Assembly: GCF_918698085.1 (NCBI RefSeq)
Contig: NZ_CAKKLP010000007.1
Location: 161,598-225,597, forward strand
Direction: 5' to 3'
Length of the DNA stretch: 64,000 nt
Origin: Chryseobacterium sp. Bi04
Lineage (GTDB): Bacteria; Bacteroidota; Bacteroidia; Flavobacteriales; Weeksellaceae
Both the position numbers and the translations under genes were made by a program. The notes beneath the pieces were generated by a model. It searched no databases, was not told where the DNA came from, and was given only the letters and a program-made list of their open reading frames with translations. Shown here piece by piece: positions 29,656 to 38,620 of this stretch. Each line of letters starts with the position of its first letter. Position 1 is the stretch's first letter.

Positions 29656-30948
29656 ATGGAACAATTAATTGAAAGTAAGCTTATTAAAGCAGATAAAGCT
29701 TTTTCAGTGTGGAGAAAAATGCCGTTTGAGGAAAGGCAGAAGTTAATTGCAAAAGCAGCAGAAATTTTAAAGAATAATTCAGAAAAATTTGGAAGGATCA
29801 TTACTACTGAAATGAATAAACCCATTTCGGAATCCATTGCTGAGGTAGAAAAGTGTGCCTTAATGATGAATTATTACGCCGATGCTGTGGATATTTTGAA
29901 ACCCGAGAAAGTGGAGTCTGAATTTACTTATTCTGAAGTTCATTATGTTCCGAAAGGAGTCATTTTGGGCGTTATGCCCTGGAACTTTCCTTTTTGGCAG
30001 GTATTGAGATTTGCTGTTCCTGCAATTTTAGCAGGAAATACAGTGGTTTTGAAACATGCTTCAATTTGTTTCGGAAGTGGTAATGCAATCGAAGAAGTTC
30101 TTTTGGAAGCTGGTTTCCCGGAAGGTATTTTCCAGAATTTAGAAGTAGGGCATAAAGCTGTAAAAGAAATTCTTGAGCACGATGTTGTAAAAGGAGTGAG
30201 TCTTACAGGTAGTGGAAAAGCGGGAGGAGAAGTGGCTTCAATAGCAGGTTTAAATATCAAAAAATCATTACTTGAATTAGGGGGAAGCGATGCTTTTATC
30301 ATTTTTGAAGATGCAAACCTGGAAGAAGCAGCAAAAGCTGGAGTGAAATCAAGGCTTCAAAATTGTGGACAAACCTGTACTGCGGCGAAAAGATTTATCA
30401 TTGATGAAAAAGTTGAAGATCAATTTTTACCCATATTCATCGAAGAATATAAAAAATATGAAATTGGTGACCCTTTAGATAAAGAAACTAAATTAGCCGG
30501 AATGGCAAGACCTGACCTGGCTGATGAGTTGGAAGCTCAGTTCAACAGAGCACTGGAAAATGGGGCTGAAATTATTATTCCTTTGGAAAGAATTTCAGAG
30601 AATCAATTTAAACCTGGTTTAATCAGGGTTCAGGAAGGAAATCCAATTTTAAAAGAAGAACTTTTCGGACCTCTGGGTATGGTGATGATTGCAAAAAGTG
30701 ATGAAGAAGCATTACAGATTGCCAATGATATTCCTTTCGGACTCTCCAATTCTGTCTGGACTCAAGATAAAGCCCGTCAGCTGTTTTTTATTGAAAACCT
30801 TGAATCGGGAACTGTAAATATCAACAGAATGACAAGTTCTGATCCACGTTTCCCATTTGGTGGAAGCAAGGCTTCAGGATATGGAACAGAGCTATCACTG
30901 CTGGCTTTAAAAGAGTTTGTGACGGCAAAGACGATTGTGGGAAATTAA
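29656..30948 (+). CDS. NAD(P)-dependent aldehyde dehydrogenase, succinate-semialdehyde type
   Basis: A 430-residue aldehyde dehydrogenase of the short succinate-semialdehyde group. It has the cofactor-binding VMPWNFPFWQ segment, the SLTGSGKAGG glycine stretch, the general base E207 in LLELGGSDAF and the catalytic cysteine C241 in NCGQTCTAAKR. The family oxidises succinate semialdehyde to succinate; the true substrate is not proven by sequence. It lacks about 50 N-terminal residues present in longer relatives, which is normal for this group. It is followed by a bidirectional terminator. Confidence 0.87.
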   Translation: MEQLIESKLIKADKAFSVWRKMPFEERQKLIAKAAEILKNNSEKFGRIITTEMNKPISESIAEVEKCALMMNYYADAVDILKPEKVESEFTYSEVHYVPKGVILGVMPWNFPFWQVLRFAVPAILAGNTVVLKHASICFGSGNAIEEVLLEAGFPEGIFQNLEVGHKAVKEILEHDVVKGVSLTGSGKAGGEVASIAGLNIKKSLLELGGSDAFIIFEDANLEEAAKAGVKSRLQNCGQTCTAAKRFIIDEKVEDQFLPIFIEEYKKYEIGDPLDKETKLAGMARPDLADELEAQFNRALENGAEIIIPLERISENQFKPGLIRVQEGNPILKEELFGPLGMVMIAKSDEEALQIANDIPFGLSNSVWTQDKARQLFFIENLESGTVNINRMTSSDPRFPFGGSKASGYGTELSLLALKEFVTAKTIVGN

Positions 30949-31010
30949 TTATTTGTACAATGTATGATGTACAAAGTATAAAGTATAAAGTATTGCTGTA
31001 CTGATAAAAT

Positions 31011-31042
31011 AAAACCTCCCGAAATCATTTTCGGGAGGTTTT
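31011..31042. terminator. Bidirectional terminator between convergent genes
   Basis: AAAACCTCCCGAAA and TTTCGGGAGGTTTT form a stem of about 14 bp between the aldehyde dehydrogenase gene and pyk. Short AAAGTAT repeats lie just left of it (about 30970-30992). Confidence 0.9.
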
Positions 31043-31071
31043 TATATTGTTAAAAGAATTTTTTCTCTTTA

Positions 31072-32517
31072 TTATACCGTTGTCAGTCTCAATGTATTGG
31101 TTTTTCCGCCTTCATAAGATGGAGTTGCATTGATATTGATGACAAAGTCTCCGGTTTCAATATAACCGTAGTTGTGTGTCAGCATATTCACCTGAATGAT
31201 TGTTTCATCAGTAGATTTTTTCATGTCATAGTAATAGGCGTGTACTCCCCAAAGAAGGTTCAGCATCGTAATTACTCTTTTATTTCCACTGTATACAATA
31301 ATCTGAGAATTAGGTCTGTGAGCAGCAAGCTGGAATGCCGTATACCCCGAATGAGTAAGCGTAACAATAGCAGAAACGTTTGTTGTTTTTGCGATTCTTA
31401 CTGCAGCAAGACATACCCTGTTGGTAATGAATCTTTCATCAATACAGTTGTAGTCTTTTTCAATCGGTTCATTTTTATGTTGATAGAAATGAGTAGTTTC
31501 AATATTCTTTACGATTTTCGCCATATTTTCCACCACCTGTACCGGATATCTTCCTACAGAAGTTTCTCCTGAAAGCATTACGGCATCAGCACCATCCAAT
31601 ACGGAGTTGGCAACGTCATTTACTTCAGCTCTCGTTGGTGTTAAGCTATTGATCATGGTCTCCATCATCTGGGTAGCAATAATAACCGGTTTGGAATAGA
31701 ATCTTGCTTTTTCTACCAGGTTTTTCTGGATAGCAGGAACCTCTTCCATTGGAACTTCTACACCCAGGTCACCACGGGCAACCATAAGACCATCACATTC
31801 CAATAAAATTTCTTCAATATTTTTAACGCCTTCCGGCTTCTCGATCTTTGCAATGATCGGTGTTTTGAATTTACCGTTAGGATGCTTAGCGATCAGTTCT
31901 TTTAAATCAATAATATCCTGTGCATGACGTACGAAAGAAAGTGCAATCCAGTCAACTTCCATGTCCAGCATGAAGTTGGCATCCTGGATATCCTTCTCAG
32001 TCAGGGCAGGAAGAGATACTTTTGTATTAGGCAGGTTAACTCCTTTTTTGGAACTTAGAGGGCCCCCCTGTATTGTTTTAGCTTTTACGGTATCTTTTTC
32101 GTTGGTTTCAGTAACTTCCAGTACCAGTTTTCCGTCATCAATAAGGATTCTTTCCCCTACTTTTACGTCTTGTGGAAACTGTTGGTACGTCATAAATACT
32201 TTCGTAGAATCACCTTCCATCTTTTCATTGGTGAAAGTAAGAATGTCTCCGGGATTCAGGTAAGAACCTTCCTTTACAACACCCACTCTCAGTTTGGGTC
32301 CCTGAAGGTCACCCAAAATACCCACTGAATATCCGTACTCACTGTTTAGTTCTCTAATTATATCAATATTGTTTCGAACTAAGTCGTAATCTGCATGTGA
32401 AAAATTTATTCTGAAAATATCAACACCCGCTTTCATTAAATCTAACATCACCTCCTTCGATGAAGAAGCAGGTCCTAGTGTTGCGATAATTTTTGTCTTC
32501 TTTAAATACTTATTCAT
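31072..32517 (-). CDS. pyk: Pyruvate kinase
   Basis: Glycolytic enzyme converting phosphoenolpyruvate and ADP to pyruvate and ATP. It begins TKIIATLGPASSS, has the FRINFSHAD motif, the catalytic lysine region IAKIEKPEGV, the metal-binding MVARGDLGVEVP and the TQMMETMI segment. The 481 residues include the A, B and C domains. Its start overlaps the preceding gene by 8 bases, and it is the last gene of the run acpP-fabF-rnc-IPExxxVDY-pyk. Confidence 0.95.
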   Translation of the reverse strand: MNKYLKKTKIIATLGPASSSKEVMLDLMKAGVDIFRINFSHADYDLVRNNIDIIRELNSEYGYSVGILGDLQGPKLRVGVVKEGSYLNPGDILTFTNEKMEGDSTKVFMTYQQFPQDVKVGERILIDDGKLVLEVTETNEKDTVKAKTIQGGPLSSKKGVNLPNTKVSLPALTEKDIQDANFMLDMEVDWIALSFVRHAQDIIDLKELIAKHPNGKFKTPIIAKIEKPEGVKNIEEILLECDGLMVARGDLGVEVPMEEVPAIQKNLVEKARFYSKPVIIATQMMETMINSLTPTRAEVNDVANSVLDGADAVMLSGETSVGRYPVQVVENMAKIVKNIETTHFYQHKNEPIEKDYNCIDERFITNRVCLAAVRIAKTTNVSAIVTLTHSGYTAFQLAAHRPNSQIIVYSGNKRVITMLNLLWGVHAYYYDMKKSTDETIIQVNMLTHNYGYIETGDFVININATPSYEGGKTNTLRLTTV

Positions 32518-32983
32518 AATACTGGATAATTTGATAAAGTTCTTCGTCAGAACTCAATGTGTAATCTTGAATTGGAAACACAAGATTTTCAGGGAGCAAA
32601 ATTACGGAAAAATCAGGAAACTGTTCCGAACTATGTAGAATATATTCCACATCTGCCTGATTATTTAATAAAAATTTAATGTTTTCTTCTCCTGTAAAGA
32701 GCTCGGTCTGAACTTTTTTTTGTTTACTCTCCGAAGATTTGTTTGAAATAAAAGTAAAACAGGTCTTCGTAGACTTGTGATAGGCCTCGAATCTCGGAAA
32801 TAAGTAGTCGAAATAATCCCCATGAAAGACCAGGTCTTTTTTTCTGGAAAAATTAAGATCGTTTGTTTGATTTATTGTATAGAAAAACTCATGATCAGGT
32901 ATATCTTTTGCTAATCTTACCAATCCTATGGCAATATCTTCAAATTCTATATCATCAAGATCATAAAGTTTTTGAATTTCCAA
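32510..32983 (-). CDS. IPExxxVDY-family protein
   Basis: A 157-residue soluble protein of unknown function. The segment LLPENLVFPIQDYTL corresponds to the motif that names the IPExxxVDY family, and the place between rnc and pyk is, from memory, where that family is found in flavobacteria. It overlaps rnc by 23 bases at its start and pyk by 8 bases at its end, so the three are probably translated together. No enzymatic motif or membrane segment is visible. Confidence 0.75.
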   Translation of the reverse strand: MEIQKLYDLDDIEFEDIAIGLVRLAKDIPDHEFFYTINQTNDLNFSRKKDLVFHGDYFDYLFPRFEAYHKSTKTCFTFISNKSSESKQKKVQTELFTGEENIKFLLNNQADVEYILHSSEQFPDFSVILLPENLVFPIQDYTLSSDEELYQIIQYYE

Positions 32984-33725
32984 GTATGTTTTCTTTTTTA
33001 TTTAAAATATAAAATGCCCGCTGTGCTGCTTTTTCTTCTGATTTTTTCTTGGATGTTTCTGTTGCATTAGCAATTTTTTCATCTCCCAACCAGACATGAC
33101 ATCTGAATACAATAGCCTTATTGGCCTGTATTTCTTCGCAGGTTTCGTACTTTATATTGACCTTCTTTTTCTGGCTCCATTCAAGCAGGAGGCCTTTATA
33201 GCTTACAATTTTATTTTCAAGTTTGTTAATCTCGGAAGGGGTAAGAAGTTTATCCAAAATAATCTTTCTGCAAATATCATAATGGAAGTCCAAATAAACA
33301 GCCCCAATTAAAGCTTCAAATAAATTTCCGGAGATATTCTCTCCCAAAGCTGAAGAAGTATTCTGTTTTTGCAGAAGGCTTGTAAGCTTTAGGTTTTCTC
33401 CTAATTTATTAAGATTTTTCCGGTTAACAATCTTAGATTTCATCTGTGTCAGATATCCTTCATTAGCATGAGGGTAGGTCTGGAACAAATGACAGGAAAT
33501 AATTGTACCCAAAACAGAATCTCCCAAAAATTCAAGCCTTTCATAATTGCTGTCTTGATTTTTAGAAGAATTTTTCAAAGAGAAAGCCTCACGGTAAAAA
33601 GCAATATTTTGTATCTCTGTACCCAATACTTTTTTAAGCTCGGTACTGAGAAAATACTCTCTTTCCGTTAACTGTCTTTTTCTTTTTTTAAGAAGGAATT
33701 TAGAAAAGTATTTCTGTAACTCCAT
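32961..33725 (-). CDS. rnc: Ribonuclease III
   Basis: Double-strand-specific endoribonuclease for rRNA and mRNA processing. The signature ERLEFLGDSVL spans residues 62-72, followed by a second acidic segment around NLFEALIGAVYLD. A C-terminal double-stranded-RNA-binding domain with KKKSEEKAAQRA closes the protein. At 254 residues it is slightly longer than the E. coli enzyme, through a basic N-terminus. It lies 9 bases after fabF in the same operon. Confidence 0.93.
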   Translation of the reverse strand: MELQKYFSKFLLKKRKRQLTEREYFLSTELKKVLGTEIQNIAFYREAFSLKNSSKNQDSNYERLEFLGDSVLGTIISCHLFQTYPHANEGYLTQMKSKIVNRKNLNKLGENLKLTSLLQKQNTSSALGENISGNLFEALIGAVYLDFHYDICRKIILDKLLTPSEINKLENKIVSYKGLLLEWSQKKKVNIKYETCEEIQANKAIVFRCHVWLGDEKIANATETSKKKSEEKAAQRAFYILNKKENILGNSKTL

Positions 33726-33734
33726 TCATTGAAT

Positions 33735-34979
33735 TTAGATTTTCTTAAATAGAACGCAAGCGTTATGCCCACCAAAACCAAAAGTATTGCTCATGGCTAC
33801 TTTTACATCTTTCTTCACAGCTGTATTAAACGTAAAGTTTAGTCGGCTGTCAATATTTTCATCATCAGTAAAATGGTTAATGGTAGGAGGAACAATACCA
33901 TGAATAATAGTTCCTAATGCAGCGATAGCTTCAATAACACCTGCAGCACCCAGAAGGTGGCCTGTCATTGATTTTGTAGAATTAATCTGAATGTCATAAG
34001 CATGCTCGCCTAATAGTTTTGAAATTGCGTTGGATTCAGCAATATCTCCTAATGGAGTAGAGGTACCATGCATATTGATGTGGTCTACTTCATCAGCAGT
34101 TAAGCCTGCGTCTTCCAAACAACTTTTCATTACCAGATAAGCACCAAGGCCTTCAGGATGTGGAGCGGTCATATGATGTGCATCAGCACTTAAACCTCCC
34201 CCTTGTAATTCTGCATAAATTGTAGCACCACGTTTTACCGCGTGCTCATATTCTTCAAGAATAATACATCCTGCTCCTTCTCCTAAAACAAATCCATCTC
34301 TGTCTTTGTCAAAAGGTCTTGAAGCGGTAGTAGGATCATCATTTCTTGTAGAAAGGGCCATCATAGCATTAAATCCACCGACACCACTTGCTGTAACGGC
34401 TGCTTCAGAGCCTCCACATACAATAACGTCTGCTTTTCCTAACTGGATCAGCATTTTGGAATCAATCAGAGCATTGGCTGAAGAAGCACATGCAGATACA
34501 GTGGTATAATTAGGTCCGTGGAAGCCGTATTCTATTGAGATATGCCCCGGCGTAATATCCGCGATCATTTTAGGAATAAAGAATGGGTTGAATCTCGGAA
34601 TTTCCGTATTTGCCCATCCTAAAACCTCTGTCTCAAAAGTTTCCAAACCTCCGATTCCGGAGCCCCAAATTACACCGACTCTGTTTTTATCTACATTGTC
34701 TTCCATAATTTTGGAGTGTGCTACAGCCTCTCTGGCTGCAACAAGTCCCAATTGGGTATTTCGGTCCATTTTTTTAGCCTCTTTCTTATCGAAATGCTGT
34801 AATGGATCGAAATTTTTCACTTCGCAAGCGAACTTTGTCTTAAAGTTTGTGGCATCAAAAAGAGTAATCGGAGCGGCACCGCTCTCACCTTTAACAAGGT
34901 TTTCCCAGTATTCTTTTGCATTATTTCCAATCGGTGTTATTGCTCCAAAACCGGTTACAACTACTCTTTTTAATTCCAT
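33735..34979 (-). CDS. fabF: 3-oxoacyl-ACP synthase II
   Basis: Condensing enzyme of fatty-acid elongation, joining malonyl-ACP to acyl-ACP. The catalytic triad is visible: C164 in SACASSANAL, H304 in HGTSTPLGD and H341 in MTGHLLGAAG. The length of 414 residues is typical. It lies 34 bases after acpP, its carrier protein. Confidence 0.96.
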   Translation of the reverse strand: MELKRVVVTGFGAITPIGNNAKEYWENLVKGESGAAPITLFDATNFKTKFACEVKNFDPLQHFDKKEAKKMDRNTQLGLVAAREAVAHSKIMEDNVDKNRVGVIWGSGIGGLETFETEVLGWANTEIPRFNPFFIPKMIADITPGHISIEYGFHGPNYTTVSACASSANALIDSKMLIQLGKADVIVCGGSEAAVTASGVGGFNAMMALSTRNDDPTTASRPFDKDRDGFVLGEGAGCIILEEYEHAVKRGATIYAELQGGGLSADAHHMTAPHPEGLGAYLVMKSCLEDAGLTADEVDHINMHGTSTPLGDIAESNAISKLLGEHAYDIQINSTKSMTGHLLGAAGVIEAIAALGTIIHGIVPPTINHFTDDENIDSRLNFTFNTAVKKDVKVAMSNTFGFGGHNACVLFKKI

Positions 34980-35013
34980 AAACTTTGTTTAATTTCTTTT
35001 TTGTTGAAGAATA

Positions 35014-35253
35014 TTATTTATTTACTACTTCTTCGATGTAAGCAATAGCGTGCCCTACAGTAGTAATTTTTTCAGCCTGGTCATCAGGGATTTGAATATT
35101 AAATTCTTTTTCAAATTCCATGATTAACTCAACTGTATCTAGTGAATCAGCTCCTAAATCGTTAGTGAAGCTAGCTTCAGGAGTTACTTCTGTTTCTTCA
35201 ACGTCAAGCTTATCAGCGATGATAGCTTTTACTCTTGATGCAATGTCTGACAT
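35014..35253 (-). CDS. acpP: Acyl carrier protein
   Basis: A 79-residue acidic acyl carrier protein. The phosphopantetheine attachment site is S37 in the motif [12 protein letters not shown]. First gene of the acpP-fabF-rnc-IPExxxVDY-pyk run, 31 bases behind a candidate promoter. Confidence 0.97.
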   Translation of the reverse strand: MSDIASRVKAIIADKLDVEETEVTPEASFTNDLGADSLDTVELIMEFEKEFNIQIPDDQAEKITTVGHAIAYIEEVVNK

Positions 35254-35284
35254 AGTAAATTATTTTTTTAATTGTTAGATGGTG

Positions 35285-35292
35285 CAAATATA
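35285..35292 (-). promoter_or_regulatory. Candidate -7 element of the acpP operon
   Basis: Reads TATATTTG on the minus strand, a good TAnnTTTG match. The 457-base gap between acpP and map otherwise shows no gene or hairpin I can support. Confidence 0.5.
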
Positions 35293-35710
35293 TAAAATTC
35301 TTTACGATAAAACATTTTTTTAGTCTTTTTTGTGGACCAGTAGCCTTCATTTTGGAACTTTAGACTTTAGTGTTTTCGTTTTCAGTAGGTTATATTTTAT
35401 GTTTCTATATGGGTGGGAAATCAATTCTAAAAGAGATTAAGGGTAAAGTAAGGGCATGTATCTTTTAAATCTCTGTTTTTCTGACTCCTGTTTTTATAAA
35501 TAAAGCATTAGAACTAAGGCGTCTGGGGCTTTATAAAACTCCAAAAATTATAGTGTTTACATCCTTTATATTGATGGCTGAGCTGTATGGAAAATAGAAT
35601 GACCTTTGATCAGATCCAAGATGAAATTTTCATGTAAGACAGCTGTTGTAATTTAAATAAGGTTCATTTTTAATTCTTTTTACACGGATCAGAATTGTTC
35701 TTTGAGGTTT

Positions 35711-36475
35711 TTAATTCAATATATCATTCATTTTCGTTAAAATCACAGGTTCACCGTCGGTAATCAGAATGGTGTGTTCATGTTGAGCCATATACCCGCC
35801 TTTATTACCTACCATGGTCCATCCGTCATTAAGCTCTACTGCAATAGTAGAAGAGGTGGAAATAAAAGTTTCTATGGCTACTACAGAATTTTTTTTGAAC
35901 CGTCGGGAATCAAAACGATTTCTATAATTTAATAATTCATCGGGTTCTTCGTGAAGGCTTCTGCCTACGCCATGACCTCCAAGGTTTTTAATGACTTTAA
36001 AACCTCTTTTTTTAGCTTCGGTTTCCATAAGCTGTCCGATGTCAGCTATTTTTACGCCTCCTTTTATGTGGCTGATGGCTTTTTCTAAAATATATTTGGA
36101 AGCATCCACTAAATCTTGATGTTGGTTGATGTCTTTTCCAACAATAAAAGAACCTCCGTTGTCTGCCCAGAAGCCGTTAAGCTCTGCGGAAACATCAATA
36201 TTGATTAAGTCGCCTTCTTTTAAGATCCGTTGTTCTGTAGGGATGCCATGGCAAAATTCATTATTTACACTTATGCATGTCCAGCCCGGAAATCCGTATG
36301 TAAGGTAGGGGGCAGAGTTAGCGCCGAATCCGGAAAGTATCTTTGCTCCATATTCATCAAGATCTTTTGTCGTCATGCCCGGCTGTGCATACTGAATCAT
36401 CTCCTTCAACGTATGGGCAACCGCTTTACTTACTTTTTGCATTCCGGTTAATTCATATTCATTTGTGATAGACAT
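35711..36475 (-). CDS. map: Methionine aminopeptidase, type I
   Basis: Removes the initiator methionine from nascent proteins. All five metal ligands of the pita-bread fold are in place: D94, D105, H169, E202 and E233, with substrate-site H76 in the CHGIP motif. At 254 residues it is the minimal type I form. It stands alone on the minus strand, 150 bases from the divergent lipoprotein gene. Confidence 0.95.
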   Translation of the reverse strand: MSITNEYELTGMQKVSKAVAHTLKEMIQYAQPGMTTKDLDEYGAKILSGFGANSAPYLTYGFPGWTCISVNNEFCHGIPTEQRILKEGDLINIDVSAELNGFWADNGGSFIVGKDINQHQDLVDASKYILEKAISHIKGGVKIADIGQLMETEAKKRGFKVIKNLGGHGVGRSLHEEPDELLNYRNRFDSRRFKKNSVVAIETFISTSSTIAVELNDGWTMVGNKGGYMAQHEHTILITDGEPVILTKMNDILN

Positions 36476-36562
36476 TCTTTCTTTTTTTTGCTTAAATATA
36501 GGTATTATATCTTTATTTTACTGATATATATAGGTATACATTCGTTAAAATGCAATTTTATT

Positions 36563-36570
36563 TATCTTTG
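36563..36570 (+). promoter_or_regulatory. Candidate -7 element for the lipoprotein / small-protein pair
   Basis: TATCTTTG fits TAnnTTTG, 54 bases before the start at 36625. Confidence 0.4.
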
Positions 36571-36624
36571 ATAAAGAAAAAACAGGTAAATTTATATTAG
36601 CTAAAACCATTACAATTTAATTCC

Positions 36625-37080
36625 ATGAATTCAATTATTTTAAACCAACGAATATCAATACTGATGAGCTTCCTGCTTGTTATATTGACTAGTTGTACCT
36701 CTATTAAACTTATCAGTGATTATGATGAACTGACTGATAAAAAGATTGTAGCGCTGCAGGAAAAGGTGACCGGATTTGTCGTTAAGATCCGGGATGAAAT
36801 AGGTACAGATAAAGCGAAGTATGTCAACTATAAACCTTTTTATCAGGAGGTTAAAGTGGATATGGAAACCCTTAAAATCCGTACTAATGCCATTGATAAT
36901 AATAAAATAGTACAGGATCAGGTGGCTACATTAGCGAAATATATAGACAATTTAGAGAGGGTTCATAAGCTTGGTTTTACTGATGTTTCTGAGATAGATC
37001 TTATCAATAGCCAATGTAATACTATTTTTACAGCGCTTACCAAATTACAGCTTGGCCTGAAAAGAGGTGAAAAAAAATAA
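36625..37080 (+). CDS. Uncharacterised lipoprotein
   Basis: A 151-residue predicted lipoprotein: a hydrophobic signal segment ends in the lipobox-like LTSC at about residue 28, then TSIKLISDYDELTD. The mature part is almost entirely helical and charged, with heptad-like spacing over about residues 40-140, suggesting a helical bundle or coiled coil. I do not recognise the family. It is 18 bases before a 110-residue gene with which it likely forms an operon. It begins the accessory stretch that reaches tmRNA. Confidence 0.65.
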   Translation: MNSIILNQRISILMSFLLVILTSCTSIKLISDYDELTDKKIVALQEKVTGFVVKIRDEIGTDKAKYVNYKPFYQEVKVDMETLKIRTNAIDNNKIVQDQVATLAKYIDNLERVHKLGFTDVSEIDLINSQCNTIFTALTKLQLGLKRGEKK

Positions 37081-37098
37081 CCATAAAAACGAATAAAA

Positions 37099-37431
37099 AT
37101 GGCAGATATAGACTATAGTCAATTATTGAAAGATATGTTGGCGGCAATGAAAAAATCATTCACCAATGACTGGAATGATGCCCAGCCTTATGCAAAAGCA
37201 GAATTAAACTCTTTCGTGAGCAATATCAAATTAATTACTCAGCTAAAATCTGATGGTAAAATCACTGAAGAGAAAGCAAAATTATATCTTGAAATGCAAA
37301 AGGGCTCCATGAGAATTGTCCTTTTAACTATTGATGGATTGACGATATTAGCAGTTGAAAATGCAATTAATGCAGCACTGGATGTCGTAAGAAATACCGT
37401 AAATACAGCAATAGGCTGGACTATTTTATAA
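37099..37431 (+). CDS. Uncharacterised small helical protein
   Basis: A 110-residue protein without signal peptide. The N-terminal two thirds are charged and helical. The C-terminal 40 residues (from MRIVLLTIDGLTIL) are hydrophobic and alanine/valine-rich with few charges, compatible with a membrane-associated or amphipathic helix pair. I do not recognise it. It is 18 bases after the lipoprotein gene, so the two may act together at the envelope; this is inference. Confidence 0.6.
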   Translation: MADIDYSQLLKDMLAAMKKSFTNDWNDAQPYAKAELNSFVSNIKLITQLKSDGKITEEKAKLYLEMQKGSMRIVLLTIDGLTILAVENAINAALDVVRNTVNTAIGWTIL

Positions 37432-37500
37432 AGGATGTTTGTTATAACTTAATTAAGCGCAGGTGAAGAATTCATTTGCTCTTTTTATATGTTTATTTAA

Positions 37501-37784
37501 AGGGTTATTTTGCAATATTATAGCAGAATATATACAGAAATACTAAGGAAAAATGATATTCTCATTAGTATGACCAAGAACTTGGATTCTTATGAAAATG
37601 CTATAGCGGAAGAGTGAATAGTATTCTGAAATATGAATTTGGATTGATTGATACCCTTGAAGATTGTAAAAATCTCTCACAACAGCCCTGACCAGTCAAT
37701 TTATTATTACAATAATTTGAGACCACATTTTCCTTGAATTACAAGATTTCAAGCCAAGTACGTATTAAAAATAATGTGAAATGA
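37501..37784 (+). pseudogene. Decayed 3' end of an IS3-family transposase (OrfB, DDE integrase)
   Basis: Translation gives a run like the last third of IS3-family OrfB: LQYYSRIYTEILRKN, then LISMTKNLDSYENAIAE, where the glutamate in ENAIAE is the third catalytic acid. The frame then shifts by one base near 37611 and continues as VNSILKYEFGLIDTLED. In-frame stops follow before remnants recalling the YNNLRPHFSLNY and QVRIKN end of the family. Only about 95 codons of a normal 270-290 remain and the 5' part is absent. Clearly non-functional, but it shows past insertion-sequence activity here. Confidence 0.75.
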
Positions 37785-37799
37785 AAAACTATAAAAACA

Positions 37800-37832
37800 A
37801 AATCAGAATAGGAAAATTCCTACTCTGATTTA
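37800..37832. terminator. Hairpin between transposase remnant and the minus-strand gene
   Basis: AAATCAGAATAGGAA and TTCCTACTCTGATTT pair with one mismatch, with A and T runs outside. It could end transcription in either direction, most usefully for the minus-strand gene ending at 37880. Confidence 0.6.
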
Positions 37833-37879
37833 AGTATATTTGAGTTGTTAAAATAGTCAACTTATTTTAGGAACAGTAT

Positions 37880-38335
37880 TTATGGAATCTTTAATTCATT
37901 AAAATAAAATTTTAAATCTGCGGAGTCTAATTTTAAAGGTAGCTCCCTATAAGACCAGCCATTGTTTGGAGGTTTTAAACTGTCATATATTTTTTGTTTA
38001 TATAGCATAATAAAATATTTAGGTCTTAATGAATCATACAGTAAAAGATATTTTCCACCTTTTTTTAAAACACTTGTACTTGTACACGTTCTCTCATATT
38101 TCTCTCCTCTAACAAAATAGATAAAATCTGTTCCAACTCCATTATTGTTTTTCTGATGCCAATCACTCGTTATATAGGCGACAGTATATTTTGCATTCTG
38201 TTTTGCATTTTGTTGTTGCTTTCTTCCACGAAAGTTTGCAACAACAAATATTAAGATTAAAAAAAATCCTGCAATTACAAAGAAATATTTATTTCTAAAG
38301 TTGGTGACTTTTTTTATATCTTTCATTTGCGTCAT
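37880..38335 (-). CDS. Uncharacterised single-helix membrane protein
   Basis: A 151-residue protein with one N-terminal transmembrane helix (about residues 17-34, YFFVIAGFFLILIFVV) followed by a basic stretch and a soluble domain of about 100 residues. An in-frame ATG three codons in is an equally good start. The short beta-strand-like segments after the helix suggest an exported globular domain, but I recognise no family. It is on the minus strand, downstream of the methylase-nuclease pair and a second small membrane gene. Confidence 0.6.
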   Translation of the reverse strand: MTQMKDIKKVTNFRNKYFFVIAGFFLILIFVVANFRGRKQQQNAKQNAKYTVAYITSDWHQKNNNGVGTDFIYFVRGEKYERTCTSTSVLKKGGKYLLLYDSLRPKYFIMLYKQKIYDSLKPPNNGWSYRELPLKLDSADLKFYFNELKIP

Positions 38336-38403
38336 TTAATACATTGCGAGGTTTTTTTATTATCTGCTCAAAGTTACAGATTTTGCGTAGCGGGTTGTAA
38401 TAT

Positions 38404-38592
38404 CTACGACTCTATAAATTTTGAGCGAATAGTTTTATAAAAAAAGATCAATAATAAAATTATACTGATTATAATATTATAAATTCCTAAAGTTTTATTC
38501 GAAGGAGCGTACAAATATGTATAAAAATAATACTCTACTATAAAAAATAATATTATAGAAAGTAAAAAGAATATATTTTTCTTTATTTTCAA
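38404..38592 (-). CDS. Small two-helix membrane protein
   Basis: A 62-residue protein consisting of two hydrophobic helices (about 5-28 and 38-54) joined by a short polar loop, with lysines at the N-terminus. It is very rich in isoleucine, leucine and tyrosine, in part a consequence of the A/T-rich DNA. It lies 28 bases after the nuclease gene on the same strand. A real gene is plausible but not certain. Confidence 0.45.
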   Translation of the reverse strand: MKIKKNIFFLLSIILFFIVEYYFYTYLYAPSNKTLGIYNIIISIILLLIFFYKTIRSKFIES

Positions 38593-38620
38593 TATGAAGT
38601 ATATGAATACTTTCCCTTTT

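Noticed and set aside
35254..35710. Possible small gene or RNA in the acpP-map gap
   Set aside because: No frame of convincing length, no hairpin with T run and only the acpP promoter could be identified.
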